A stretch of DNA of 64,000 nt from Litsea cubeba (taxonomy: Eukaryota > Streptophyta > Magnoliopsida > Laurales > Lauraceae). The first letter of the stretch is position 1. Every line of letters begins with the position of its first letter. The stretch is from contig CM022948.1 of the NCBI GenBank assembly GCA_012931725.1, forward strand, positions 72,983,552-73,047,551, written 5' to 3'. This document shows positions 36,011 through 47,376 of this stretch, one piece after another. The notes below the pieces were generated by a model. It was given only the letters and a program-made list of their open reading frames with translations, made no database searches and was not told the origin of the DNA. Both the position numbers and the translations under genes were made by a program.

Positions 36011-36253
36011 TGCATGCATATGGTTAGCCATACTCTGCCCATACCTTACATGAGAAGCCCCACTTTTCAAGAATGGCCCAAATGTCTCCATGTAAGAATG
36101 GATCTGGTTTGTTGGTGCCCATTCTTGCACATTATGGGGGCCACAATTCTCCTGTTGAGTCATCTTGTCTGAATGTCAGTGCATGGACGGGGCAGGCTGC
36201 TTCTCTTTTTCCATGTTCTTAAATCAAAATCCTTTGTTTTTATATATCTTTCT

Positions 36254-36780
36254 TGATGATGTCAAAATTGGGTTTCGGACCCAACGGTCAAGTAATAAAG
36301 TAATAAATCCAGTAAATTAATGAGAGAGAGAAGGAATTATAGTGGTTCGGTCAAAATGACCTACGTCCACTTCAGAAAGACAGAGGTTGCCTGGAGTGTT
36401 TTACTTCCGCAATAAGTTGGGATTACAAAGCTAGAGGAAAATAAGAGTAGAAGGAAATATAAAGATATCAATTGCCCCCAAGTGCTGGTGGGGCTCCTCG
36501 ATTTATAGTCTACCCTAACAGACGGGGACACTCCTCTGCAACGTTCGCCCTTGGAGCCCTCGAACTGCCCTCGCGTTGGACGAGGCAGGTGAGATATTTC
36601 TCCGCAGGACCTGGTAGGGCGCGGGGACTACTTCCGAAGCAACGTGGCTGCCCTGACTTGATCTCTTCGTGGGCTTGGACCTGAGCTTCAGTGGATGGAT
36701 TTAGACCTGGACTTCTCACGGACTGGGTCACTTGGCTTGACCCATCATCCAGTACTGGGTCATTCGGGCCTGACCCGTCA
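36254..36780 (-). repeat. LTR (3' copy in element orientation)
   Basis: Direct repeat partner of 39923-40450. Contains tggttcggtcaaaatgacct and ends tgacccgtca. In element orientation it lies downstream of gag. Confidence 0.93.
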
Positions 36781-36800
36781 TTTGCCCCTCAATGCCCCAT
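36781..36800 (-). other. polypurine tract of the LTR element
   Basis: On the minus strand cattgaggggcaaa abuts the 3' LTR, a purine-rich tract in the expected place for plus-strand priming. Confidence 0.5.
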
Positions 36801-36894
36801 GCCCAAATAATTTTTTGAAGGGGGCATTGGTAGATTCAGGTCTCTTCTCCCTCCAAATCTTTTTCCTCTTTTTTGGTTTTAATCCTGGTCTGGG

Positions 36895-37210
36895 CGAGCT
36901 TCGGAACCGGAGAAGCCTGGGCGCCCAGGGAGAGATGGGCGCCCAGGGGAGCCTGGGTGCCTGGGGGAGTGAAGGCCTGGGCGCCCAGGGGAGTGATGGG
37001 CACCCGGGAGAGAGAAGGCTCCCCTGGTCCCGGGTGCCCGGGGGAGTGATGGGCGCCCTGGGGAGAAAAGGCCTGGGCGCCCGGGGGAGAAGGTCTGGCG
37101 CCTGGGAGATTTAGGCACCCGGGGGAGAAGGTCTGGGCGCCCGGGGGAGAAGTCCTGGGCGCCCGGGGGAGAAGGCCTGGGTGCCCGGGGGAGAAGCTCG
37201 ACCCCCGCCG
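36895..37210. repeat. GC-rich minisatellite of GGGCGCCCGGGGGAG units
   Basis: Roughly a dozen degenerate units built on cctgggcgcccgggggaga, spaced about 20-36 bp. The frames on both strands here (Gly/Pro/Arg-rich) are products of the repeat. It lies between the 3' LTR and the rest of the interior and may form G-quadruplexes. Confidence 0.85.
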
Positions 37211-37312
37211 GGGGACACCCCCGGACCCCCTCTGCGAAGCGCATGATATATCCCTTAGCATATGTAAATTCCAACTCCAAGTATCTGGACTCTGCCCCTC
37301 GGTAACTTCTGA

Positions 37313-38052
37313 TGGGTCATCTCAGAAGAAGAAGATGAGCCCGCAAACTTGCTAGAAAGATTGCTCCAGATCCTAGGCTACAGCAGCGGGCGCGGGCGTA
37401 GTCGCTGCAGCGCGGAAAATGAGAGAGCTTCTCAGGTTGAGGAGAGGGCTGCGCTAGCTGGAAGGGCTTCCGAGGCAGATCTTTCTGCAACCCGCGAGGA
37501 GGGCGACCAGGCTTGAGACCGAACTCTTAGCAGTCTAAAAGAGGGCGGCTAAGGCAGAGGCTGAGCTTGTGAAGGACCTTGAGAGGGCTTTGCTCAGTGA
37601 AGCTGAGCTTGTGAAGACCCGCGAGAAGGCTTTGCTCAGTGAGGCTGAGTTTCTGAAGACCCGCGAGAGGGCTTCGCTCAGTGAGGTGAGCTTCTGAAGA
37701 CCCGCGAGAGGGCTTCGCTCAAATGAGGTGAGCTTCTGAAGACCCGCGAGAGGGCTTCGCTCAATGAGGCTGAGCTTCTGAAGACCCGCGAGAGGGCTTC
37801 GCTCAGTGAGGTGAGCTTCTGAAGACCCGCAAGAGGGGCTTCGCTCAATAAAGCTGAGCTTTGTACAGACCCGTGGGAGGGTGATGCTCAGAGAGACCGT
37901 TGTGGAGACAGTGATTGGGGCGGTACATGAGAGAACTGCTTTCTCAGATATTGTCCTCTTAGGCTTCGTGCCGACTGAGGCACTTGATGATTGTAGTGGC
38001 TAGCTCTTATGATGTCGATGGTGATGCTGAGGACAACTTTGAGAGTGATTAG
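37313..38052 (+). pseudogene. antisense coiled-coil coding remnant inside the LTR element
   Basis: On the strand opposite gag, the sequence reads as a charged Glu/Lys/Arg/Leu-rich protein with frame breaks. Its core (37560-37897) is about eight copies of a 42-bp unit encoding the 14-residue repeat AELVKTREKALLSE. Several copies have lost or gained one base (gaggtgagc against gaggctgagc), breaking the frame. It ends in an acidic tail reading DGDAEDNFESD and a stop at 38050. The 14-residue repeat equals two heptads and would form a coiled coil. The product is not recognised: it may be an additional antisense ORF of this retrotransposon family or a captured host fragment. Confidence 0.55.
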
Positions 38053-38246
38053 AGGGCGGGGGACTTTTTTTTTTTACACAATTTGTAGCACTGATAAAAT
38101 TTATTAATCCATTGTTTAGTTGCTAAACAACATTAATCGAAACAAAGTTGAAAAAATCAAGCCCCCAAAACCCTCACTGCTTTGACTCTCTTACGGTATT
38201 ACTGGTAATACCTTTTCAACAGTTCCGCGTTCCCCTGGTAATGTGC

Positions 38247-39874
38247 TCAACCGCTGCATTGCGAGGAGTGAACGCTTGTCTGTCTCTTTGCGGAGCATGA
38301 CCGAGTTGTCTCTGACAGGTAGCCTCTCTTGTCCTGCATCGCTTGTTGCTTGTATCCTTCCTTTCCTCTCTGTCTCGCCCCTTTCCGTTGTCGACTACTC
38401 TGGGAGGACTCCCCTCGCCTGGCCCTTGTGGTATCTTCAGCATTTATATACTTCTGAGCCTTTGCTAGTAGCTCCGGAATGCTTTTTGGCGGGCGTTTCA
38501 TCACTGAGAAAAGGAATCTCGATGAACGGAGACCTCCGTAGGAAGGCTGTCATGGACACCTTGTCGTCGGGCTCTTCAATTTGAAGTACCTCATCGTTAA
38601 AATGAGTGAGGTAGCTCCTTAGGCTTTTATTCTCGTCCTGCTTTATACTAAGCAGGTGTGTGGTAGGCTTCTGGTAGCGGCGCTCACCAATGACGTGTGA
38701 GACAAAATATTTGTTCAATTCTCCAAAGGTGGCGATGGATGCTGATTGGAGATTGGCGAACCACTGCGGGCAGAACCTTTTTAGCGTGGTTGGAAATGCC
38801 CTGCACATGATCTCGTCGGGGATGCTGTTGTAGCTGTATTTTGGTTTTATAGGACTCTAGGTGGTCCAATGGATCATTCCTTCCATCGAAGGTCTCCATG
38901 GAGGGCATTTTGAACTTCCGAGGAAGTGGGTAATTCACCACATCGGGCTTGAACGGAGTATCCGTTCGCCCGACTAGATAATCCACCGTCTCGGGCGCCT
39001 GCGCCTTCATGGCATTGAGGACATCGCCCAATTGATCCTCCATTTCTTTGATTTTTTCCTCCCAGCGATTGTGAGACTCCCTGGAGGGATCAGGGAAATA
39101 ACTCTCATCTCCAATGCTGTGATTCTCACTTCCCCCTTCTTGGAAGTGAGAATCCTCCCCATTAGAATTGAAGGGAGGAAGTGGAAATCCTCCATGATTT
39201 GCTCCACCTGTAGGGGGGTCCTCTAAGCTGGGCTCCACCAGGGGGTGGAGGAACTTCGTGATGGGCCCGGCCTTGATGATTGACCAAGAGTATCCCTTGT
39301 GGGGCAACTTGGGGGGCTCCTGAAGAGGCACCATGGGGATGGACGTTCAGATGTGCTCCCCGGCCATGGGCGCCGTGGTGATGTGCTCCTCGACCCTGGG
39401 CGCCATGATGATGGGCGCCCAAGTGAGGTGCTCCTCTACCCTGGGCGCCATGGGGATGGGCGCCCGGGTGAGGTGCTCCTCTACCCTGGGCGCCATGGGG
39501 ATGGGCGCCCGGGTGAGGTGCTTCTCGCCGTGGAGCATGCCTCGGGATTGGTACTTCCTGCGGTACTCCACCAAACGGTGCTCCTCCCTGGGGTGCTCCT
39601 CCAAACTGAGCTCCTCCCTGCCCCGCAAGCACGAGTTGTAAGATCTGCTGGTTTTGGGCTACCAGTTGCTGCATGGTCTCCAACATTTACTGAGGAGTGG
39701 GAGTAGGAGCAGGAGTATTTGGGGCAGGTTACCTGGTGGAGGACCAGTATCTCCCTGCCTGGGGGAGTCTGGGCGCCTGGAAGGGCCTGGACGCCCGGAA
39801 GGGCCCGGGCCTGTTGGGCGCCCATCTTGAGTGGGATTATCCTCCCATCTCGCCGATCTCGTGCTGATCGCCAT
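38247..39874 (-). pseudogene. decayed gypsy-type gag
   Basis: Capsid-type gag of a Ty3/gypsy-related element, spread over at least five open segments in shifting frames (39659-39874, 39162-39686, 38684-39334, 38437-38808 and 38247-38504). The order matches plant retrotransposon gag. N-terminus: MAISTRSARWEDN; then MQQLVAQNQQIL; then a Gly/His/Pro-rich repeat region; then PRKFKMPSMETFDGRNDPLDHLESY; then MCRAFPTTLKRFCPQWFANL, FGELNKYFVSHVIG and HLLSIKQDENKSLRSYLTHFN; then the C-terminal LLAKAQKYINAEDT. The frame changes make it non-functional. No zinc knuckle was found. Confidence 0.85.
39335..39530. repeat. 45-bp tandem repeat in gag
   Basis: gaggtgctcctctaccctgg recurs at 39425 and 39470 and, in altered form, on either side (about 39380 and 39515). 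It encodes 15-residue units such as GAPHPGAHPHGAQGR on the minus strand. Confidence 0.85.
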
Positions 39875-39900
39875 AATCTAAAGTATTTGATTTTTTTTCT

Positions 39901-39922
39901 CTTCCCACAGACAGCGCCAAAC
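39901..39922 (-). other. primer-binding site of the LTR element
   Basis: On the minus strand, three bases after the 5' LTR edge, tggcgctgtctgtgggaag starts. Its first bases resemble the TGGCGCCGT start of PBSs complementary to the 3' end of plant tRNA-Asp, with one change. Confidence 0.55.
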
Positions 39923-40450
39923 TGATGATGCCAAAATTGGGTTTCGGACACCACCCGGTCAAGTAATAAAGTAATAAATGCAGTAAATTAATGAGAGAGA
40001 GAGAAGGGATTATAGTGGTTCGGTCAAAATGACCTACGTCCACTTCAGAAAGGCAGAGATTGCCTGTAGTGTTTTACTTCCTCAATGAGTTGGGATTACA
40101 AGCTAGAGGAATATAAGAGTAGAAGGAAATAGGAAGATATCAGTTGCCCCCAAGTGCTGGTGGGGCTCCTCGATTTATAGTCTACCCTAATAGACGGGAA
40201 CGCTCCTCTGCAACGTTCGCCCTTGGAGCCCTCGAACTGCCCTCGCGCTGGACGAGGCAGGTGAGATATTTCTCCGCAGGACCTGGTAGGAGTGAGACTG
40301 CTTCCGAAGCAACGTGGCTGCCCTGACTTGGTCTCTTCGTGGGCTTGGACCTGAGCTTCAGTGGATGGATTTGGACCTGGACTTCTCACGGACTGGGTCA
40401 CTTGGCCTGACCCATCATCCAGTACTGGGTCATTCGGGCCTGACCCGTCA
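39923..40450 (-). repeat. LTR (5' copy in element orientation)
   Basis: Direct repeat partner of 36254-36780. Begins tgatgatgccaaaattggg and ends tgacccgtca; the primer-binding site adjoins it on the left. Confidence 0.93.
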
Positions 40451-42455
40451 CTTCTAAATTCAATTGTCTATTTTCTTATTTTCTTTTCTTTTTTGCAAGG
40501 AATTCAATTGTCTATTGAACAATAATGAGTTGGGGGATTAAGAACTTGAGATATCATTACATGATAAAGATTTAGCAGGAATTATTACCAATAACCAACT
40601 CTACTACTTAACCCAGAAGCCAAAAACCATAACAAAAAAATCTAATGCGTAACTTAAGCGAATCCGGATCCTCTGATGCTTTAGTGAAACTTCATAGTAG
40701 GATCTATCTGTTAAAACTAGAACCGCTCAAAATAAACGCCTTTTAAGCATATAGTCTATACACAATTTTTTTTGCTCAGTTGGAGTTGGTCTCACCATTG
40801 TATAAAAGAGGTGATTAACAGAGTATTACACATATTACTTATCATCTATTTCATCGAGTGGTCATTCAATGGTGGAACTAATTCTAATTGATGTGAAATT
40901 TGGGATACACTAGAAAATCTAAAAGCATTTTTTTTAGCAATTCAAAATATAATAGGTTAGCTCCACTATGGCATTCCACTCTTTTAACCGAAGATTTTTT
41001 AAGTTGTTGCCTAGGAGGATCCAAATTCAACTAAAGTGGAGAGAGAGGGAGAGGGAGTAAAGGTAACGAGGTGATAAGGTAGGGAATTTTTTTTTTCTGT
41101 TGGATGACGATACTCTCGTGAGAACCTCCCTCCGTAGGGATTGGTCATTGGGTGGTTGCGTGAGATGAGATACTCAGACCAGTGTTTCTCGATGGGTGAT
41201 AAAGTTTACCTAAATGTAACGTCTACCGAATTCTCATAACAAATTCATCACCTTTTATACTCTTTAAAATATCCGCTTCCCTTTATTTACATGGTTCTCA
41301 ATTTTCTTAAGTCAATGGGGGTGACTTGAACTCATGTAGACACTCTCATGAATCTAACCACCTGAGCTACAACGGTAACATCTAATCACTCCGATTATTT
41401 AACTTCCATGATGGATCAAGCAACATTACAAATCATTAAATATAACCCGAGTCCATTTAAAATTTTGCATGGGCAAACATTAATTATGTGTTAAATCTCA
41501 CCATTCTCCCCCAACGAGACAGTCAGTTGGCCAAACTTTTACTGGTCATATAGAGGACTCGGGCTCAATTGAAAAGTGACCTGATCAATAAACCATTGAG
41601 TCGGGGGTCAAACATCCTACGGCCTAAATAATTAATAGTCACAGTCAAAGCTTTTGTGCATTGCACATGGGTTGGCACTCATATTTGAAGGACATTTATT
41701 TGATGGCCACAAATGGTAACGTCATACAATGGGTTAATTTTCATTTATGTTGAGTCATTGTAGTGAGTAGGGTGCGTGAGATGCATCATGTGGGTGTCTC
41801 GCCATGTTTTCTGCTCCATTTTCTGAAAGTGGAGTGTGCTCCCATTCGTTCAGGAGCTTATTGCAGCCCCACAACTGGTAAATTCAAGCTGCTCGTACCT
41901 CACAAACTCTCTTCAATTGACCATATTTTGAATTTCAATGAAACTGTAAGGGCCACCATGGGATTGATCGCATGTAAAATCTGTGACTTAGAGTTAATCA
42001 TACGCTTTAAATGTAGTGGGAGCATGCAGATGTCTTGGTATGATAAAAATGAAGAACTGGCTGAAGTAGATTTGGCTAAAGTATATCCCTCCCTGACTTT
42101 AGGCTGATTCAGTTTTTCGGCTGATTCAGCTTTTCTTTTTTCCTAATCAATGAATTTATATATCTATCCACGCACGTGGGAAAAAGGATCGCATATCCAG
42201 GGATAGGGCCCTAGGCAGCAGGTGTTGAGATGGAGTTTATAACTAACTGTGCAACTCCTAGTTCTCTGAATATTGATCTTAGAACCCAAAATTTAATAAG
42301 TTTTTAGGTAGATTTATTTTTCAGATAAATCCAACAGTGGTAATTGCATTAAATTCAAGAGCACCAATTCACCAAGGGAAATGGGTATAAATGGCCTCAA
42401 GTTATCATAACTAGCCCCATTTTACAATGTTTGAAATTGCAATATATATATAGAT
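40451..42455. other. gene-free interval
   Basis: Contains a SINE head (41311-41376) and a 114-codon open frame (41763-42107) with no recognised motif. No splice or promoter context supports that frame as a gene. Confidence 0.45.
41311..41376 (-). mobile_element. tRNA-like SINE head
   Basis: On the minus strand the stretch has A box tagctcaggtggttaga and B-box-like gagttcaagtc about 30 bp later, the arrangement of a tRNA-derived SINE head. The body beyond it is not recognisable. Confidence 0.5.
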
Positions 42456-42640
42456 GGAGATGCTCCTATGAGAGTATTTCTCACCTTACTATGAGAGATA
42501 AGGTGGGGCCTCACATTTAAGTTGTTAGCATAGTGAGGGCTCCACTTTATCTCTCATAATAAAATGAGAGATGCTCTTGTGAGAGTTACTCTAACGATAC
42601 TATGAGAGTAAGGGTGGGTTAACTCTCACAACGCTTCTCC
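42456..42640. mobile_element. 185-bp MITE with GAGAG-rich inverted repeats
   Basis: Outer ends ggagatgctcctatgagagt and actctcacaacgcttctcc are imperfect inverted repeats. Inner arms tgagagataaggtggggcc (42492-42510) and ggctccactttatctctca (42538-42556) pair with two mismatches. It sits between TA-rich runs that hide any target duplication. Confidence 0.65.
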
Positions 42641-42669
42641 CATAAATATATATATCATCAAGATCATTA

Positions 42670-42712
42670 AAGCCTTGTTTCAACTATGTTGGGGTCGGTT
42701 ATACGAATTCTG
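42670..42712 (-). mobile_element. 3'-end relic of an RTE-type LINE
   Basis: aagccttgtttcaactatgt followed by tggggtcggttatacgaatt matches the 3' end of the LINE at 12848 (aagccttttcccactaggtg, then gggtcggctatatgg). Only about 43 bp remain. Confidence 0.65.
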
Positions 42713-42822
42713 TTTCTCCATTCTAATTTATTTTGAGATTAAAATTCTCATTTTATTTTTAATAGTAAAAGAAGTTAGTTTGATTGGAATAAAAAGTGTT
42801 TCTCCACCTTTTTAATGAAAAT

Positions 42823-43634
42823 TGTAAGTGCAAAAAATATAACTCACAAGAAGAGAGAGTGCCTGCACGGACTTATCCAAAGAGATTGGGAACACCGATG
42901 CCTGTGCCTGAAACCTGAGAAAAGGAAGAAGAATAGTAGGTCAGAGGACCCTGGCTTGGGCAGCGCAGGGCTCTCCGATGCCTAAGTCAGTTTAAGAACT
43001 GAACAATAGGAGGAGATTTTTGGGGAAGAAGATGATACCAGCAGTGTGGTGCCGTTGTTGGCATCTTTTGCTTGTGGATTGTTCTTGTGTTTATATAGAG
43101 GAAGAGAGGAGGCAAGGGGGTGGTTGACTGTCTTGTCATAGCACACTCTGTCAGGTACTAGGGAGGCGCAGTCCCATCGTAGCCTACTTTTTTTAATTGC
43201 AGTCCCATCAAGCCTTGTCATGGCGTTTTGGGAGTTGTGGACGGCGATCTGTCAGGGATTATGGGTGGTGCCCTTGTCTTGTCGCACGTGCCGTAGCATG
43301 CTTGAGCGTCCATGGGAGGACAGCTGTTAACCCCTGCCTCGGCTAGCTCTGGCATTGTGATGTGTTGCCGAGGTTGGGGAGCCGAGGTCGAGAACGACCT
43401 TGACTTGGCTAGAGAGAGATCTGGCAAAGGCGCCGAGGTGGAGCACTTGGCCGAAGTGGAGTCTGCCGAAGTGGAGGAGTCTGGCATTGCTGGGCATGCA
43501 CTGCCGAAGTGGAGGAGTTGTGCACAGGTGGCGTTGAGCTCTCATCTGAGACCAAGGCGGGATCACGAGACCGAGCCTGCCGGGATGGACTTACTGGTGC
43601 GGGGCTCTGATGAGTTCAGGAATATCCCCACACA
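42823..43634. mobile_element. probable solo LTR or LTR fragment
   Basis: Begins tgtaagtgcaaaaaatataa and ends gaatatccccacaca, within usual TG...CA LTR limits. Internal sequence (gggctctccgatgcctaagt, then a TATA-like tttatatagagg at 43090) is typical of plant gypsy LTRs. The flanking 5-mers do not match, so the limits are tentative. Frames at 43218-43644 are shadows of a GC-rich gccgaggtgga-type repeat. Confidence 0.5.
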
Positions 43635-45953
43635 GAAACTATAAATAACTTTTTTTAGAGAAAGAGCGAAAGAATTTTTTTTAGCGAAAGAATTTTTTTT
43701 TTCTCCCTTTAAAATTTCTCGAGTAGTAGATCCATGGGCCTATTTCTTTAGCCCGACAGGAATCTCACATGTTGTGGATTTGTGATATTGATACTATTGT
43801 TGTCCCTTTGATATTTCAAGTGCCATTTTTTTTTATTTGGAGTTCTTAATTCTAGTCATTCCAACTCACCTAAACAAGCATCGAATAACATTAGATATTC
43901 TCAAAATTTTAACATTTCAAATGCTAGATGGGAGATGAGAAATTGAAATTCAGGAAGCCCCATTTGGAGAATTTGAAACTCTTCAAATATAAATTTTAAG
44001 AATTTTACTGGAGAGAAAAAAAACCCAAGGGTGGAATCCGCTTCAAAACAAGTGAAAGTTCAATTGATATGAGTAAGTGGAAAAGTAAATTTTCAACCAT
44101 AAAAAAACAATTATACTTTTACTTTATCAGCCTCTCAAAAAAAAACTTTTATCTCAAAGAGTAAAAGTGCTTATTTTACCACTCAATGAGTTGTAAATCT
44201 CTCTTCAGATTACTTAACCTCATCAGGGAAGCAAATGAAGTATTCACTTTTACCTAACATAACTTGTCCCCCTAATTTAATATTTAGCATTAAATTTCTA
44301 TTGTTCGGTCCCGTTGTTGTCGGTGAAAGTGAAAAGCAGTGTAAAACGTTTACCACCGCATCTCCTCATCTTTCCCTGTGCAGAGAAGGTCATTGTATTT
44401 GCAGCAAAACATAAAATCCCATTCCCATGCAATCAAATACCGACCAACCCCTATAAACACACCACATGTCACAAAATCTAACCATCTCTCTTCCATCCCT
44501 ATCTCTCACCGTTCACGTGTGCAGAATTCTCTCTCTCTTGTAAGGTGCTGCGGCAAGCCTTAATCACTCCTTCCCTAACAAATGGGACATGTGTCCCCCT
44601 GCTTTCCTTTCCACAGGGAAGTGCCCTTCAAGAGTCACGTGACAGAGAACCCATTTTTAATATGTTGGATTGTAGGTGGCAGTGGGCCACACTTTTAATT
44701 TGATGATGGAGATTGCTTGGTAAATGTAAATCCAGACGTTTCAAAAGCAGAGAAGAGACTTTCTTGAGATGAAATTTTTTTTTTAATTGAAGATGTGAAA
44801 GTGAAACACAATGCAGGGACAAACTGGCAGTTGGATTTGATGCTGTGAATCTGTGACGGGTCTTTTAACGTCCATAGAGGGGGGGAGCTGAACAGAGTTA
44901 TTGCTATTATGGGGAATGCAGTGGTTAAACCTTGTCTGGTTGCTTTTTTGGCAATGAAAGGAACAGCCATTTGGGAAAAAATGGGTGTGTGGTCGCTTTC
45001 AGCTCGGCTGATTTGATGGCTCTGACCAATCCTCACCATCCATTGGGATGGTTACCGCAACCCAAACTCCTCAGCTGGACTAGCAACAAGAAATGTTGGG
45101 TGATTCAGACTCAGTTAGATTTGGAACTTACCCATATCATTATCCAGTTAGATTTGGAGAATGATTTTGTGATTCGGATCTAACTGATCAGTGTGGATCA
45201 ATTGAGTTAAGAGGATCCAAACAGTTTACTGTGCCAGAATCATTCATAGCGAATGTGCCTATTGTATCATCACAATCTGATCTACTGAACAGTACTCTCC
45301 ACTAGTTCAAACTGAAAAACATTTTCCCCTGGAGGTGGCGCATATATGCATGTCAACCTAAACAGGCCATTCATTTTTCAGTTTTGCATTGATAATAACC
45401 CAAATGTAGTTTAACTTAACATCTTGCCGACGCAATTTTGCTAAACCAAATTTGGATCCACGTTCAATATTTCGTCAATCAAACACTATGTTGTCAAGTT
45501 GTGCAACTTGGACTATGCTTCTTTCACGATTATATTCCAAAAGGTCATATTTATTCTTTTGACTCATCAGTGTTAAAATCTTTCAAAGATGGGCCAAAAG
45601 TCATCCGTAATTGATGAGGAAAAACAGGCTAAATAAAAGCAATTTTAGTGAGTCATCCTAGTGAGTCATCTCATTAGGTAGAGAAGCTCTATAATTGCTT
45701 AAACTAGGAACCTAACAAAAGCCTCCATCAACTAGACTAGGCATGTTACTGAAAACCTTAAATATTCATCATCATGCACGCAAATTATGGGTATCTTTGA
45801 GCTTCATTGACGAGGAAAGGTTAGTATGAAAGAGTCCCCTATAAAATTGTTGAATTGTTTTTGAAGTTTAGATGAGGTTGGATGATAGATGACTCAACTC
45901 TTGGATATCATATTTTTATGTTAAGGCTTTTGTATACACATGCAATAAAATAG

Positions 45954-46112
45954 CATAGATAAACGATATTTGGGGGATATTATACCTTTGTTTAGACTAT
46001 AGATTTAAGTGACAAACAGTGCCCCGTTGGGAAAGATAACATAGATAAACGGATATTTTGGGATAGTACACCTTTCTTTAAACTTCAGATAAAGTGACAA
46101 ACAGTATCCATA
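45954..46112. repeat. 86-bp tandem duplication
   Basis: catagataaacg at 45954 and 46040 begin two copies that share gatatt, cacctt/acctttgttta and aagtgacaaacagt, with scattered changes. Confidence 0.8.
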
Positions 46113-46149
46113 TATATTTAAATATATATTTATATACACACATACATGG

Positions 46150-46173
46150 AGAAGAGAGAGAGAGAGAGAGAGA
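46150..46173. repeat. (GA)n microsatellite
   Basis: About eleven ga dinucleotides just right of the 86-bp duplication. Confidence 0.9.
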
Positions 46174-47376
46174 AATAATTATAGTGTAAGCAATGTTTTG
46201 GATGAGAAGAAAGACAACCCCATGTGAAATCTGGTATAAGAATGCTTTCTTTGGTTGGAGTAAAGCAATAAATAAACAAGGGGAATGGAGACCTGTAGTG
46301 TAAGTTTGTTCTCTAAAGTCCAAAGTGGATAACTATGGGTCAAAGATAGGAGATCCGGCCAAAATATTTGGATCAGAGTGGAGCCATAAACAAGTGGCTT
46401 ATAGGGTAAGTGAGGTCGTTAGAACTTAAAAGGTGATAGAGATGGGTGGACTCTAGGGAAAGAAAATCCTGTACTTTGTAGATTTGTTGTTGTAGCATTA
46501 GCCTTTCCATTATAAAATAAACCAAACTATATATATTCATGAATGGACTAACACAACTTAGCCAATGCCTCATTTTTCTTGCTCCAGCCTGCCCATATCA
46601 CACGTTCCCCTCATGTGGATCTAGCTGAAATTAAAAGCCAATTAATCAGATTGGAATAAACTTTAGTATACTGGTAGATTACATTCTGGTTGCAGTATAA
46701 TTTGGCAGGTGCTTATGGGTGTAAGCATGCAACAAAAGTGAGTTTGATCAAACACAACTGTGCCACACATATATAGTTCACAGTTCAGCTGGTTAGCAAA
46801 GGCTGCTAAATATTGTTGGCAGGATAGGATCATTTCTCTAAATGAAAACCAATACCTTAATTATTGATGATGAAAGATTAAAACAAATGTAAGTAGTTGA
46901 TTGCATGCAAATGATCTGAATGTAACAACTAGAGCATCAGAGCATGGAATTGTCCCTTCTCTTCTTTTTGGCTTGCCGGCCTGATGTCTTTAGACAGGTC
47001 GAGGAAGGGTCAATCATGAAATGTTCCTACCACTGTACTATGCGTACGTGCTGGGGCATTATTTTCTTCTTTGGGGGTTCAGTGTAGTACACAATTCGGT
47101 GCGTCCTTTCTTGGTTGGTGCATGTAAATGAAAAAGGACTGTCCTCTCTTCCAAAAATGAATGCCTGGCCTAGAATTTACATTAGGAAGACGATGAAAAA
47201 TTTTACAGGTGGAAAAAATGTAAAAGATGAACTCCATGGAAATTCTTCAACAATGGCGCCGTGTATAGATAAAGTATTTGTAAACTTTCTAAGTAAAATT
47301 AGTAAAGATTTCTAACTTAAGTGACGTTTCTAAATAACTCAAATATTAAAATTGTTAATTTTCTCATAAAATAAAG

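Larger units (their letters stand above)
36254..40450 (-). mobile_element. gag-only LTR retrotransposon (TR-GAG type), complete with both LTRs
   Basis: Two direct repeats of 527 and 528 bp (36254-36780 and 39923-40450, roughly 95% alike by eye) start tgatgatg and end gacccgtca. They are flanked by near-identical 5-mers, tttct (36249-36253) and cttct (40451-40455). The coding orientation is minus, so the right-hand LTR is the 5' LTR. The 3.1-kb interior holds a decayed gag but no protease, reverse transcriptase, RNase H or integrase. It therefore depended on proteins from a full gypsy relative. Confidence 0.92.
43635..47376. other. gene-free interval
   Basis: No recognised gene. A TATA-like cctataaacacacc at about 44450 precedes pyrimidine-rich sequence, but no coding exon follows. 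Short frames at 44695-45039 and 47115-47315 are unassigned. Confidence 0.45.

Noticed and set aside
36836..37280. Gly/Pro-rich proteins of 133-141 codons
   Set aside because: Both strands are open because of the GC-rich minisatellite, and the products carry no domain.
41763..42107. 114-codon open frame as a gene
   Set aside because: No recognised motif, no promoter or splice context, and composition like the surrounding non-coding DNA.
43218..43644. Alternating open frames as a host protein
   Set aside because: They lie in an LTR-like block and derive from a short degenerate GC-rich repeat; no conserved domain.
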